Shown one piece after another: positions 1-8,308 of a DNA stretch of 64,000 nt. The DNA comes from Bdellovibrionota bacterium. GTDB lineage: Bacteria; Bdellovibrionota_C; UBA2361; JAFLCA01. Numbering within the stretch: position 1 is the first letter of the stretch; each line of letters starts with the position of its first letter. The translations under genes and the position numbers were made by a program. The stretch lies in contig CP129486.1 in assembly GCA_030584005.1 (NCBI GenBank), positions 561,556 to 625,555 on the forward strand. Direction: 5' to 3'. Below the pieces are notes generated by a model. It was not told the origin of the DNA. It saw nothing but the letters and a program-made list of their open reading frames with translations, and did not search any database.

Positions 1-203
1 GTGCGCCGGCAGCAATACGACAGGAACTTGCCATCCAACCATGGCTCTTTCAGAAGCACCTCGATGCAGTGAAGCAGTACTCCCTGGATCAGCTGTTTGC
101 AGCTAATCTAATGGTTTTGGCAGCAGATAGCCGCCTCAAGGGAAGGTCGCTTGGCGCCGACCATGTATTGGTGGATTTTGTAGCGTCTGTGGCCTCTCGA
201 TGA
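1..203 (+). CDS. holA: C-terminal end of DNA polymerase III delta subunit-like protein (partial)
   Basis: An open frame enters from the left edge (reading from base 3) and stops at the TGA at 201-203. The 66 visible residues contain a helical stretch with the pattern L-x-A-A-D-S-R-L-K-G near the end, which resembles the extreme C-terminus of the clamp-loader delta subunit (HolA), where an 'AD..LKG' motif precedes a final helix. HolA opens the sliding clamp with HolB and DnaX. The stop overlaps the ATG of the next gene (ATGA), indicating translational coupling. The domain evidence is cut off by the window edge, so the family call is an inference from a short tail. Confidence 0.55.
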   Translation, partial: APAAIRQELAIQPWLFQKHLDAVKQYSLDQLFAANLMVLAADSRLKGRSLGADHVLVDFVASVASR

Positions 204-1156
204 TTCAGATGTCCAAGCTCGCCTCTTTTTCAACACTTGTCATCTCGCTGACGCTGATCGGGGAAGTCCTGGCTGACCCTACAGTGGTGGCCCATAAAGC
301 GGAGATCGAGAAACCTCATGATGCAGCGGAGGCGATGGCGGGGATCTCCCGTACCAAGACGGAAGTAAGAGGTTGGGACCACCTCGTTGAGGTGTTGGCC
401 CGGCGCGGAGGCGATCCTGTGCAGCTCGCCAGGGTGTTCCAGGATAAACGACTACCCTGGTTTAGCGACATTAGCTTCTCGCCACGACCGCGCGAGAGTC
501 ATGCCTTGTACCGCCACTTCAAGAACAAGGATAAGATTTCAGCAGCGCGGACATTCATGAAGAAGTGGCGGCGCGCTCTGGCCGCAAGCGAAGCCTCGTA
601 TGAGGTGTCTGCGGCGGTCATTACCTCAATTCTCTTAGTTGAAACGCAGCTGGGCAAGGTCACCGGTGATCACACGGTGCTGTATCGATTAGCGCGCATA
701 GCAGCAGTGAGCAAGCCTGAGAACGTCCAGTGGAACTACGAACGTCTGCGCACCCAAGGCGAGCAAGTCACCCTCGAAGAGCTGCAGAATCGCTCCCGTT
801 ACTTAGAAGACACCTTTGCTCCGGAAATTTTGGCGCTCCTGGAGATTGCAGATCGTAATCGTATCGACATCTTTCGCGTCAAGGGCTCGATTGCCGGCGC
901 CTTTGGCTATCCCCAATTCCTGCCCAGCTCCTTTCTGAGATTCGGAGTTGATGCCGATGGTGATGGGAGAGTGTCGCTGTTCAGCTTCCCGGATTCGATC
1001 GCATCGGTCGCTCATTTTCTCAATCACTTCGGTTGGCGCAAGGGGCTGACACGAGCACAGCAGCGGGCCATTTTGTGGAACTACAATAAGAGTGATGCGT
1101 ACGTCGACACCGTGCTCGATATTGCCGATCTGCTCTCCAGCAACAAGCCCATGTAA
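200..1156 (+). CDS. MltB-like lytic murein transglycosylase
   Basis: Periplasmic or outer-membrane peptidoglycan lyase, cleaving the MurNAc-GlcNAc bond to give 1,6-anhydro-muropeptides. An N-terminal hydrophobic signal segment (about residues 8-25, ending LADP) precedes a transglycosylase domain. The catalytic glutamate is E148 in the motif SILLVETQLG. The family motif GAFGYPQFLPSSF lies at 233-245. A DADGDGRV loop at 251-258 matches the EF-hand-like calcium site of Slt35/MltB. No lipobox cysteine is visible, so it is probably soluble rather than lipid-anchored. The start overlaps the upstream holA-like stop by ATGA; M4 (209) is an alternative start. A repeat B hairpin follows 13 bases after the stop. 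Confidence 0.85.
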   Translation: MIQMSKLASFSTLVISLTLIGEVLADPTVVAHKAEIEKPHDAAEAMAGISRTKTEVRGWDHLVEVLARRGGDPVQLARVFQDKRLPWFSDISFSPRPRESHALYRHFKNKDKISAARTFMKKWRRALAASEASYEVSAAVITSILLVETQLGKVTGDHTVLYRLARIAAVSKPENVQWNYERLRTQGEQVTLEELQNRSRYLEDTFAPEILALLEIADRNRIDIFRVKGSIAGAFGYPQFLPSSFLRFGVDADGDGRVSLFSFPDSIASVAHFLNHFGWRKGLTRAQQRAILWNYNKSDAYVDTVLDIADLLSSNKPM

Positions 1157-1169
1157 TGCGCATGCGCTA

Positions 1170-1199
1170 GGGATACGCTGAAAAAGTTCAGCGTATCCC
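1170..1199. repeat. Repeat B, short form: perfect 13-bp hairpin after mltB
   Basis: GGGATACGCTGAA (1170-1182), a 4-base loop, then TTCAGCGTATCCC (1187-1199). It lies 13 bases past the mltB-like stop and touches repeat A copy 1. No T-run follows, so it is not a classical intrinsic terminator. It is the minimal form of the palindromic family found at seven further sites here. Confidence 0.8.
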
Positions 1200-1200
1200 A

Positions 1201-1391
1201 AGCCCGAAAACTGCGTGAACCAGTCTACGATGTGGGAGAAAATGCTCGAAATCACTGGCTCATTCTTTGCGTGCAACGGCTCTGCACAATAATGCAATTC
1301 AGCAGTATTGTCGGTGCTGCCGCAAGCAAGAATTCACCAATAATTCCTCACACGTTTTCCTGCCATGGGTTCGGCTTCATGCAACATTGCG
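1201..1391 (-). repeat. Repeat A copy 1 (about 190 bp, minus orientation)
   Basis: Read on the minus strand this matches the copies at 6581-6769 and 45341-45576 nearly throughout, from GCAATGTTGCATGAAGCC to GACTGGTTCACGCA and TTCGGGCT. An internal inverted repeat, ATTCTTGCTTGC against GCAAGC..AAGAAT, forms a long hairpin. It abuts the repeat B hairpin at 1170-1199. Open frames run through the element, but differences between copies are mostly amino-acid changing, so it is treated as non-coding. Confidence 0.8.
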
Positions 1392-1648
1392 GCTAGCACG
1401 CCCTTCTGACCTCAAATACACGAGTCCCAGGAAACTTTTTGACCCTTCCCCCGATAATAGATTGCAACCTGGGACGCCCCTGGGACGATCAGGCAAAGGG
1501 CGCGCTGCGCAACGCACCCCTGCTGCTCCGAAATGTTTTGCACATATCGGCGAACTCTTCCCCGGCCAGGCTTCAAGGTTGCCTCGCTCCCCATCTATTC
1601 CGAACAGGAGCGAGCAGATGGACTCTGTGAATATAAGGGAAGAACTGT

Positions 1649-2551
1649 ATGAAGAAGTCATTATTCATTCCGGCGATGCTGGCCGTACTAGGGTCAAGCG
1701 GATCCGAAATTTCGCTCGCTGCTCCTTCAGTTGATTTAAATGGGACAAAGCAGCTGCTGTGCATCGATAATGTGAGCGGCCAGGTGCAGGTGCGAAGATC
1801 CTGCCGCGGTCGTTTTCGCACCGTCTCAGCGGCGGATCTATCGATTACTGGACCTCAAGGTCCGCAGGGTCTCCCTGGAGCACAAGGCCCCACTGGACCA
1901 CAGGGGCTTCCAGGGCCCCAGGGTGTTGCCGGCCCACAGGGTGAAACCGGAGCACAGGGGCAACCAGGACCGCAGGGGCAACCTGGGCCGCAGGGACCCA
2001 TGGGCGCCACCGGACCCGCCGGGCCGCAAGGTCCCCAAGGCCCATCAGGACCACAGGGAGCTCAGGGGCCTCAGGGGGTCCCTGGACCGCAGGGGGCCAC
2101 TGGACCTCAAGGACCGCAGGGTCTTAGCGGATTCAGCGTGATCCCCGCCGGGATGACCATCTATGGGGTAACTGGTGGTGACATGCAAGCAAGCGCAGCC
2201 GGCAACGATTGGGGGGTTACCACTCCACTGCAGGCCATACCGCCTGTCGTGTATCAAAACGAGCATGTAGTGATAAAAAACAACTCCCTCGTAGATAACG
2301 AGTGCGGAGGTGCATCCTGTCTGGCCTCAGAAGAACTACAGTTCTCCGCCAACTGCACCGGGTCGGCTGATGCGCCTACGGCACCTCCAGGATGGCTCTG
2401 CATCTATCCTACCGGCGCAAACAATGCGACTGCGATACGGGCTACGGCCGTTCCAAGTGGTGCGGGGAGATATGGGTTCCTAGTGACCTGGGACTCAACG
2501 GGCTCGGGGGTCTCAAGATTCCGTGGGGTATGGGCCTACACCGCACCCTAG
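1649..2551 (+). CDS. Secreted collagen-like (Gly-X-Y) repeat protein
   Basis: Three parts are visible. An N-terminal hydrophobic segment (residues 4-25) looks like a signal peptide, followed by a short region with two cysteines. Residues 68-160 form 31 uninterrupted Gly-X-Y triplets dominated by GPQ. A C-terminal globular domain of about 140 residues holds several cysteines. Gly-X-Y tracts form collagen-type triple helices, so a trimeric surface or exported fibrous protein is likely; bacterial X-Y positions use Pro and Gln without hydroxylation. The start ATG is preceded by GGAAG. The repeat tract could vary in length by slippage. The binding role of the C-terminal head is unknown. Confidence 0.85.
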   Translation: MKKSLFIPAMLAVLGSSGSEISLAAPSVDLNGTKQLLCIDNVSGQVQVRRSCRGRFRTVSAADLSITGPQGPQGLPGAQGPTGPQGLPGPQGVAGPQGETGAQGQPGPQGQPGPQGPMGATGPAGPQGPQGPSGPQGAQGPQGVPGPQGATGPQGPQGLSGFSVIPAGMTIYGVTGGDMQASAAGNDWGVTTPLQAIPPVVYQNEHVVIKNNSLVDNECGGASCLASEELQFSANCTGSADAPTAPPGWLCIYPTGANNATAIRATAVPSGAGRYGFLVTWDSTGSGVSRFRGVWAYTAP

Positions 2552-2575
2552 CCGCCCATTGCTTACTGCATACTA

Positions 2576-2609
2576 AAACGGGGGGCGAGTGGCTGCTCGC
2601 TCCCCGTTT
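2576..2609. terminator. Bidirectional hairpin between convergent genes
   Basis: AAACGGGG pairs with CCCCGTTT, and inside it GCGAG pairs with CTCGC. The A/T ends of the stem give a T-rich 3' flank on both strands. It lies between the convergent collagen-like gene and sufB and can serve both. Confidence 0.75.
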
Positions 2610-2645
2610 CTCTGTGGACTCTATTAGCCTGTCGCGGAGTGGTCG

Positions 2646-4070
2646 CTATCCCACCGAGCCTTCCATCTCAAGCTCGATTAAACGATTCAGTTCGACAGCA
2701 TACTCCATCGGCAGCTCTCGAGAGATCGGCTCGATAAATCCACGCACTATCATGGTTCGAGCATCATCCTCACTAAGCCCTCTGCTCATCAGGTAAAAGA
2801 GCTGTTCTTCGGAAATCTTGGACACACTTGCTTCGTGACCGATACTTGATTGCTTCTCTTCGATCTCGATGTAAGGGAAGGTATCGGTTCTGCTGCTCTC
2901 ATCAAGCAGAAGCGCATCACACTCCACACTCGACTTGGCATTCACCGCACCCGGATACACTTTGCAAAGACCGCGGTAACTCGATCGGCCGGTTCCTTTG
3001 CTAATCGACTTTGAAACGATTTGCGAAGTCGTGTTGGGTGCCGCATGCACGACTTTAGCGCCGGCATCCTGGTGCTGACCATCACGGGCAAAGGCAACGC
3101 TAAGAATCTCTCCGTGGGCTCGCTCACCCATAAGATAGACTGCAGGATACTTCATGGTGAGCTTAGAACCGATGTTGCCATCGATCCACTCCATGGTGGC
3201 GTCCTCATGAGCAACCGCCCTCTTCGTTACCAAATTGTAAACGTTGTGGGACCAGTTCTGGATTGTGGTGTAACGGAAGCGTGCGCCTTTCTTGACAATG
3301 ATTTCCACCACTGCCGAGTGCAGAGAGTCAGAGCTGTAGGTGGGGGCGGTACACCCCTCGATATAGTGACCGTATGCACCCTCATCCACGATGATCAATG
3401 TACGCTCGAACTGGCCCATATTCTCGGCATTAATACGGAAGTATGCCTGCAGGGGGATCTCGACCTTCACTCCCTTGGGGATGTAAATGAAACTTCCACC
3501 TGACCATACCGCCGAATTGAGTGCCGCGAATTTGTTGTCGTTAGCCGGGATTACTGATGCAAAGTATTCCTTGAAGAGCTCGGGGTACTGCTTAAGCGCA
3601 GAGTCGGTATCGAGGAAGATAACCCCCTGCTCCTCCCACTCCTTTTTCAAAGAATGGTATACCACCTCGCTCTCGTATTGAGCGCCAACTCCCGCGAGGA
3701 ACTTCTTTTCTGCCTCCGGTATGCCGAGCCGATCGAAGGTATTCTTAATGTCATCCGGCACATCGTCCCAGGATCTGCCCTGACGATCGACAGGCTTCAG
3801 ATAGTAGTAGATGTCATCGAAACGCAGCTCCTCAAGCGCAGGACCTCCCCAGGATGGCATCGGCTTAGCGAAGAAAATATCGAGGGCACGATGGCGGAAT
3901 TCTCGCATCCACTGAGGCTCACCCTTGTGGTCGCAGATCTGGTCAATGATCTCGTGGCTAATGCCGCGTTGCGTCTTGAATACCGGAGCCTCGGGATCCC
4001 GAAAACCGTAGCGATACTCGGAGTTAATATCGGCGATTGAATCTGATTGATTCGCGGCACTCTCGTCCAT
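2646..4070 (-). CDS. sufB: Fe-S cluster assembly scaffold SufB
   Basis: A 474-residue protein of typical SufB length, with the characteristic N-terminal YRYGF..PE segment, the 'SWGGP.LEEL' and '[12 protein letters not shown]' motifs, the 'HYIEGCTAP' strand with its conserved cysteine, and the C-terminal '[20 protein letters not shown]' core. SufB with SufC and SufD builds [Fe-S] clusters on a cytoplasmic complex fed by a cysteine desulfurase. No sufC, sufD or sufS is next to it: it is a single-gene unit ending at a convergent terminator. A strong 9-bp inverted repeat 21-43 bases before the start is a likely operator. Confidence 0.95.
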   Translation of the reverse strand: MDESAANQSDSIADINSEYRYGFRDPEAPVFKTQRGISHEIIDQICDHKGEPQWMREFRHRALDIFFAKPMPSWGGPALEELRFDDIYYYLKPVDRQGRSWDDVPDDIKNTFDRLGIPEAEKKFLAGVGAQYESEVVYHSLKKEWEEQGVIFLDTDSALKQYPELFKEYFASVIPANDNKFAALNSAVWSGGSFIYIPKGVKVEIPLQAYFRINAENMGQFERTLIIVDEGAYGHYIEGCTAPTYSSDSLHSAVVEIIVKKGARFRYTTIQNWSHNVYNLVTKRAVAHEDATMEWIDGNIGSKLTMKYPAVYLMGERAHGEILSVAFARDGQHQDAGAKVVHAAPNTTSQIVSKSISKGTGRSSYRGLCKVYPGAVNAKSSVECDALLLDESSRTDTFPYIEIEEKQSSIGHEASVSKISEEQLFYLMSRGLSEDDARTMIVRGFIEPISRELPMEYAVELNRLIELEMEGSVG

Positions 4071-4090
4071 AAGTAATCCCCCTCCGTTTA

Positions 4091-4113
4091 TTCTTGAGTA
4101 TTTTACTCAAGAA
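4091..4113. promoter_or_regulatory. Palindromic operator candidate upstream of sufB (Rrf2/IscR-SufR type inferred)
   Basis: Perfect 9-bp arms TTCTTGAGT and ACTCAAGAA around ATTTT, located 21-43 bases upstream of the sufB ATG. Dyads of this size before suf/isc genes are commonly bound by Rrf2-family Fe-S sensors. The regulator gene is not in the window, so its identity is inference. The AT-rich core and position could also overlap the -10 region. Confidence 0.6.
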
Positions 4114-4386
4114 CAGAACATTCTTGCAAGAGCTTAGTAGTTTCAGTTGGTTACATGCCAGAAACGAAGCGGGCTACACAGTATAGCCTAGACCGGACTG
4201 CTAATCACCTACGGGCAGCCCGGCGCTCTTTAACTACATACCGTGCCCTGTGTGCCTAAGAGCACAAGGTTTCCCGCCAATGCGTCGATATCACCTCTCA
4301 GTACCGGAAATAGCACTCTCATTGACGCCCTGTTACAAAGTGGCGAGTATGAGGGCCTCTGCCTCTCCTATGGACTTAAGTGAGTC
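4114..4386. other. Intergenic stretch between sufB and the CheY-like gene
   Basis: Divergent spacer holding both promoters. Apart from the sufB operator next to it I see no tRNA, open frame with a ribosome-binding site or clear repeat. A run GAACATTCTTGCAAGAGC beside the operator carries a shorter imperfect dyad (TTCTTGCAAGA). Confidence 0.4.
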
Positions 4387-4761
4387 ATGACAACCGATAA
4401 GCAAACAATACTGATCGTTGAAGATGATGCGGACAGCCGCAACGCCATTTGCACGATTATCGATGGATTGGGCTTCAAGCATGTCAGCTTTGCCTCAGCC
4501 AAAGAGGCTCTTGCTCAGATTCGCAATTTGAAGATTGACCTAGCCCTGCTCGATATCATGATGCCAGAAATGGATGGCTACGAACTCCTGGCAGAAATTC
4601 GAAAGATCGAGGCCTTCAAAACTCTGCCGGTGATCATGGTCACCGCAAAGGATCAAGACGCGGAAGTTCTTGAAGGCTACCGATATGGCGCTGACTATTA
4701 TATCCCCAAGCCGTTTACCTCCCAGCAGCTTGGGTACGGCATCAAGCTTTTCTTGAGCTGA
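4387..4761 (+). CDS. Single-domain response regulator (CheY-like receiver)
   Basis: The 124 residues are one receiver domain. The acidic pair ED-D near residues 13-15 follows ILIVEDD. The phospho-acceptor Asp lies in 'LALLDIMMPEMDGYEL', a Thr/Ala switch in 'VIMVTAKD', and the conserved Lys in 'YIPKPF'. There is no output domain, so it acts through protein partners as CheY, Spo0F or DivK do. No histidine kinase is adjacent. It precedes tmk-holB by about 80 bases on the same strand and may share a transcript with them. The cognate pathway cannot be told from sequence. Confidence 0.9.
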   Translation: MTTDKQTILIVEDDADSRNAICTIIDGLGFKHVSFASAKEALAQIRNLKIDLALLDIMMPEMDGYELLAEIRKIEAFKTLPVIMVTAKDQDAEVLEGYRYGADYYIPKPFTSQQLGYGIKLFLS

Positions 4762-4839
4762 TAGCAGTTCTCAAGGTACCCTTATACCCTAAGACCAAGG
4801 GCAGTAACCCTCATTCGAATATGCAACGGCGATTGCTCC

Positions 4840-5517
4840 ATGCTGGCGAATTCTGACTTCAATTTTAAGAGCCCAAAGGGCTTCTTCGTAGTCGACGGCG
4901 TCAACGGAGCCGGCAAGTCTACTGTGTTGCGGCGGCTCGAAGAGCTGTTACGAAAACGAGGAACCGCATTTCTCCTCACCAGAGAACCAGGCGGCACTTC
5001 TCTGGGAACCTCGCTGCGCACCATACTACTATCCTCCACCGAGCCGTTGACACCATTGGCAGAACTTTTCCTCTTCTCGGCCGACAGAACAACCCATGTG
5101 CACTCCAAGATTCTCCCGGCCTTGCGCTCTGGTACAGCAGTACTTTCTGATCGCTACCACTACTCGACGACGGCGTTCCAGGGCTATGGTCGTGGACTTG
5201 ACCTTGAGACAATTCACACAATTAATGAAGCTGCCTGCGGCGGACTCGCCCCTGATGGAGTGCTCCTTCTTGACCTCCCCGTGGAGGAGGGGCTGCGGAG
5301 GGCGGCGGCCAGACGGGATGGGCAGGACAATTTTGAGTCGGAGGATATAGCCTTCCACGAACGCATCCGCCAAGGATTTCTGACAATCGCAGCACAGCGT
5401 AGCGAGCCTTTCTTCGTGGTTGATGCGCGCGCTCCTGTCGAGGTTGTGTGCGCCCAATGCGCTGCTATTGTAGAGCGCTGGATCGCAGCTTGGGAGAAGG
5501 AACTACACCATGAATGA
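4840..5517 (+). CDS. tmk: Thymidylate kinase
   Basis: Phosphorylates dTMP to dTDP with ATP in the cytoplasm, an essential step of dTTP supply. The P-loop GVNGAGKST is at residues 20-28. The family motifs REPGG (about residue 48), 'LFLFSADRTTH' and 'SDRYHYST' follow, then a LID region rich in Arg (R-R-A-A-A-R-R). Length 225 fits the family (about 205-225), with a short N-terminal extension. It overlaps holB by 8 bases, the common tmk-holB arrangement, so the two are almost certainly co-translated. Confidence 0.95.
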   Translation: MLANSDFNFKSPKGFFVVDGVNGAGKSTVLRRLEELLRKRGTAFLLTREPGGTSLGTSLRTILLSSTEPLTPLAELFLFSADRTTHVHSKILPALRSGTAVLSDRYHYSTTAFQGYGRGLDLETIHTINEAACGGLAPDGVLLLDLPVEEGLRRAAARRDGQDNFESEDIAFHERIRQGFLTIAAQRSEPFFVVDARAPVEVVCAQCAAIVERWIAAWEKELHHE

Positions 5518-6493
5518 AGAAGTGGTGGGTCATCGCGCACAACGACGTTATCTCCAGCAGCTTCTGGAGCGCGGACGACTTCCCTCGACTATGTTGCTCA
5601 ACGGACCTGCCGGCGTCGGAAAGTATTTGGTTGCTCGAGAGCTCGCCTACGCGCTGCTCTGTGAGAATGGCGAGTACGGCGGATGCGAGCATTGCAAGAG
5701 CTGCGCACTACTGGCAGCGAACAATCACCCCGATCTTCATTTGATCGAAGTCGCTAACAGTTCCGAATCTTCAGTTGCTTCTCTCCGCGCGCTGCTCACA
5801 GTGTTGCAGCTGCGGTCCTTTTATGGTGGTGCGCGCGTGGTCATACTGCGGGATGCAGACCAACTCACCTCGCAGGCAGCAAATCTGCTTTTGAAATCGC
5901 TGGAAGAACCCGGCGCTCGAACCTACTTTCTCCTCACCGCCACCAACTCAACTCAACTACCGGCAACGGTCCTCTCACGCTGCCAAGCATGGTTCTTCGA
6001 GGGATTATCAGCTGAAGAGATAGCTTCGGTTATTTGTCGCCGTGAGATGGTCCTACCGGCAGAACTCTCATTGGAGGACGCGGTAGTACTCGCCGACGGC
6101 TCACTTGAGAATCTTGACGGCCTGGCGGCCTTTGTCGATGCCTGGAAGCTCCTTGGGATCTCGCTTGATCGAGTGCATGCGGGAGATCCCCTTGCAATCC
6201 CCGTGATTTGCAAGCTTCTCTCTTCCCACAAGGAACAGACCAGTCAGATCCTTGCTTTGATACGCATACTCGCCCGGCAGCGCATGCTTCACTCCCTCAA
6301 GACGGGTGCTCCGTCGACGCGTTGGGCTATCCTGCTGCAGAATGCCATAATTGCTGAAAGGCTAATCAGCACGCGCAATCTCAATACACAGTATGTTGCT
6401 CACTGCTTGCTATCCGCACTGCTCCCTAATTGCGCACCGCAAATTGACACTATCCCCAGATCCCACATTACTCTCGACCAGTACGTCGTATAG
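5510..6493 (+). CDS. holB: DNA polymerase III delta-prime subunit
   Basis: Stator subunit of the clamp loader. The AAA+ P-loop is GPAGVGKY at residues 32-39 (a Tyr where Ser/Thr is usual, consistent with delta-prime subunits not hydrolysing ATP). A zinc site is formed by four cysteines at about 51, 59, 62 and 65. The sensor-1/SRC motif appears in 'ATVLSRCQAW'. 'LLKSLEEP' is a family signature. Length 327 is normal. It follows tmk with an 8-base overlap. Repeat A copy 2 begins about 90 bases after the stop. Confidence 0.92.
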   Translation: MNEEVVGHRAQRRYLQQLLERGRLPSTMLLNGPAGVGKYLVARELAYALLCENGEYGGCEHCKSCALLAANNHPDLHLIEVANSSESSVASLRALLTVLQLRSFYGGARVVILRDADQLTSQAANLLLKSLEEPGARTYFLLTATNSTQLPATVLSRCQAWFFEGLSAEEIASVICRREMVLPAELSLEDAVVLADGSLENLDGLAAFVDAWKLLGISLDRVHAGDPLAIPVICKLLSSHKEQTSQILALIRILARQRMLHSLKTGAPSTRWAILLQNAIIAERLISTRNLNTQYVAHCLLSALLPNCAPQIDTIPRSHITLDQYVV

Positions 6494-6580
6494 CCGCGCC
6501 ATCCCCACTCAGCGCCACACCGGTCTCTTACATTGCGGAACTTTCCGGAGGCCTCTGCAGGCGCTGAATGAGCTAACCGC

Positions 6581-6769
6581 AATATTGCATGAAGCCGAAC
6601 CCATGGCAGGAAAAAGTGTGAGGAATTATTGGCGAATTCTTGCTTGCGGCAACACCGACAATATTGCTGCATTGCATTATTGTGCAGAGCCATTGCAAGC
6701 AAAGAATGAGCTAGTAATTTCGAGCACTTTTTCCCACATAGTAGACTGGTTCACGCAATGTTCGGGCTA
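6581..6769 (+). repeat. Repeat A copy 2
   Basis: Plus-strand copy running from CAATATTGCATGAAGCC to TTCACGCAATGTTCGGGCT. The internal stem ATTCTTGCTTGC/GCAAGCAAAGAAT is intact and the flanking TGGC pairs with GCTA through a G-U pair, where other copies use Watson-Crick pairs. It has no transposase and imperfect termini (TTGCATGAA against TTCACGCAA inverted). Confidence 0.8.
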
Positions 6770-6852
6770 ACGATTCCGGGCGCTTTTTAGCCACATCGCC
6801 CTCTATGATTGGCTTCAATGAAGCCCGCGACGGCATTTTTGAAACCCATTAC

Positions 6853-6884
6853 AGGGGTACGCCACATGCGTTCAGCGTACCCCT
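6853..6884. repeat. Repeat B variant hairpin
   Basis: AGGGGTACGC and GCGTACCCCT form a 10-bp perfect stem around a 12-base loop that still contains TTCA, as in other repeat B copies. The rest of 6770-7106 shows no supported gene. The tRNA-binding protein gene starts at 7107. Confidence 0.6.
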
Positions 6885-7106
6885 CAGTTCACGCGATCTT
6901 CAGGCTGGAACTGTTCTCCGGACCGGACGATTGCCATTGCGTCTTGCGCAGATTATCCTTGCTCGCAGGAGTAGCGCCGGGCTCATTAGTCCCATGCGCG
7001 CCAACCTAACCGTAATCGTGCTGTTTGTTATTCTCTATCCAGAATGAGGAGTTCCGGAAATTGAACTAGGGAAGCGCTCGATCACATTACAACTTGGTGA
7101 ATCTAT

Positions 7107-7520
7107 ATGTCAGAAAACCATTCCCCAGAGATCCCGGCCCCACAGCCCGTGGTGACCCAATCCTCTCCCTCTCCCGCAGCAAGCGATGCGACGATCAGTA
7201 TAGACGAGTTTGCTAAGGTGATGTTGCGCGTGGCGAGGATTGAGGCTGCTGAGGCTGTGCCAAAGTCCAAAAAACTGCTGCGCTTGCAGCTCGACGTGGG
7301 GCCCCTAGGAAAACGGCAGATCCTCTCCGGAATTGCATTACACTACTCGCCGGAGTCTCTAGTGGGACGAAAAATTGTACTTGTCGCTAATTTGAAGCCG
7401 GCGGTGCTGATGGGAATTGAAAGCCAAGGCATGCTGTTGGCTGCCTCCTCGCCCGATCAATCCACATTGGTGTTGATTGATCCAGGGCAGACTCTCCCTG
7501 AGGGATCCGAGGTTCGGTAG
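7107..7520 (+). CDS. tRNA-binding domain protein (MetG C-terminal/CsaA type)
   Basis: After a low-complexity, Pro/Ser-rich N-terminus of about 28 residues comes one OB-fold tRNA-binding domain. Features are 'VARIEAAEAVPKSKKLLRLQLDVG', 'RQILSGIA..Y.PE.LVGRKIVLVANLKP' and 'GIESQGMLLAA', all hallmarks of the detached C-terminal domain of methionyl-tRNA synthetase and of CsaA/Trbp111. Such domains dimerise and raise tRNA affinity of MetRS. No metG is in the window. It is followed at 17 bases by a tatD gene; metG-tatD neighbourhoods are common in bacteria, which favours a MetRS accessory role. Confidence 0.85.
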   Translation: MSENHSPEIPAPQPVVTQSSPSPAASDATISIDEFAKVMLRVARIEAAEAVPKSKKLLRLQLDVGPLGKRQILSGIALHYSPESLVGRKIVLVANLKPAVLMGIESQGMLLAASSPDQSTLVLIDPGQTLPEGSEVR

Positions 7521-7537
7521 AGTGGTAGTGCGCGCAC

Positions 7538-8308
7538 ATGGAGCTTTTCGATACTCACGTTCATCTTGATGCTGAGGCGTACGCCGCGGATCTACCCGCA
7601 GTGCTGGATCGAGCACGGGCGGTGGGGGTAACCCGGTTTGTCACCATAGGCGCTGGATACGGCACGCAGTCTATGGAGCACGCGGTGCGGATTGCCGAGC
7701 AGCATCCGGACGTGTGGTGCTCAATTGGTCTTCACCCGCATGATGCATCGGAGCCACTGGATTTGCCGCGCATGCGTGATCTAGCCCAGCATCCGAAGGT
7801 GGTCGCAATAGGTGAAACGGGGCTGGATTACTTCAAGAATTTCGCGGCCCGTGCAGATCAAATCTCCCGGTTTCGTTCCCAAGTTGAGCTCGCCTGTGAG
7901 GTAAAGAAGCCGCTTATTATCCATTCGCGCGATGCCGGGGAGGACTGTTTGAGCATCCTTGACTCAATGGGGGCCGAGTGTGTGGGCGGCGTCTTCCATT
8001 GCTTTGCCGAGAACGCGAACTTTGCGGAAAGGCTGGTGCCCCTTCGCTTCCTGGTATCGATTCCCGGCAATGTGACCTTCAAGAAGAACGAGGCATTCCG
8101 TGATACAGTGCGGGCGATCCCGCTTGCCCAGATTATGCTGGAGACCGATGGACCGTTCCTAGCTCCAGAACCGCTGAGAGGAAAACGATGTGAAAGCGCC
8201 TTCATGGTCCATACGGCATCGACTGTTGCAGCAATTAAAGGCGTATCCGTGGAACAGTTGGCCCAGGTCACCACACACACCGCATTAACTTTCTTTAATA
8301 TTTCATGA
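7538..8308 (+). CDS. tatD: TatD family metal-dependent hydrolase
   Basis: A 256-residue TIM-barrel hydrolase. The metal ligands are H-V-H in the N-terminal 'DTHVHLDAEAY', Glu in 'VAIGETGLDYFK', His in 'IIHSRDA', His in 'GVFHCF' and Asp in 'LETDGPFLAPEPLRGKR'. TatD-family proteins are 3'-5' DNases or D-aminoacyl-tRNA deacylase-like enzymes acting in the cytoplasm. It overlaps the next gene (ATGA at 8305-8308), so the two are co-translated. Confidence 0.93.
   Translation: MELFDTHVHLDAEAYAADLPAVLDRARAVGVTRFVTIGAGYGTQSMEHAVRIAEQHPDVWCSIGLHPHDASEPLDLPRMRDLAQHPKVVAIGETGLDYFKNFAARADQISRFRSQVELACEVKKPLIIHSRDAGEDCLSILDSMGAECVGGVFHCFAENANFAERLVPLRFLVSIPGNVTFKKNEAFRDTVRAIPLAQIMLETDGPFLAPEPLRGKRCESAFMVHTASTVAAIKGVSVEQLAQVTTHTALTFFNIS

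Noticed and set aside
1439-1648. Small frames upstream of the collagen-like gene on both strands
   Set aside because: No ribosome-binding sites, no recognisable domains, mutual overlap in several frames.
1838-2266. Several frames antisense or out of frame to the collagen-like gene
   Set aside because: They are shadows of the Gly-X-Y tract, which opens all frames by its GC-rich triplet repeat.
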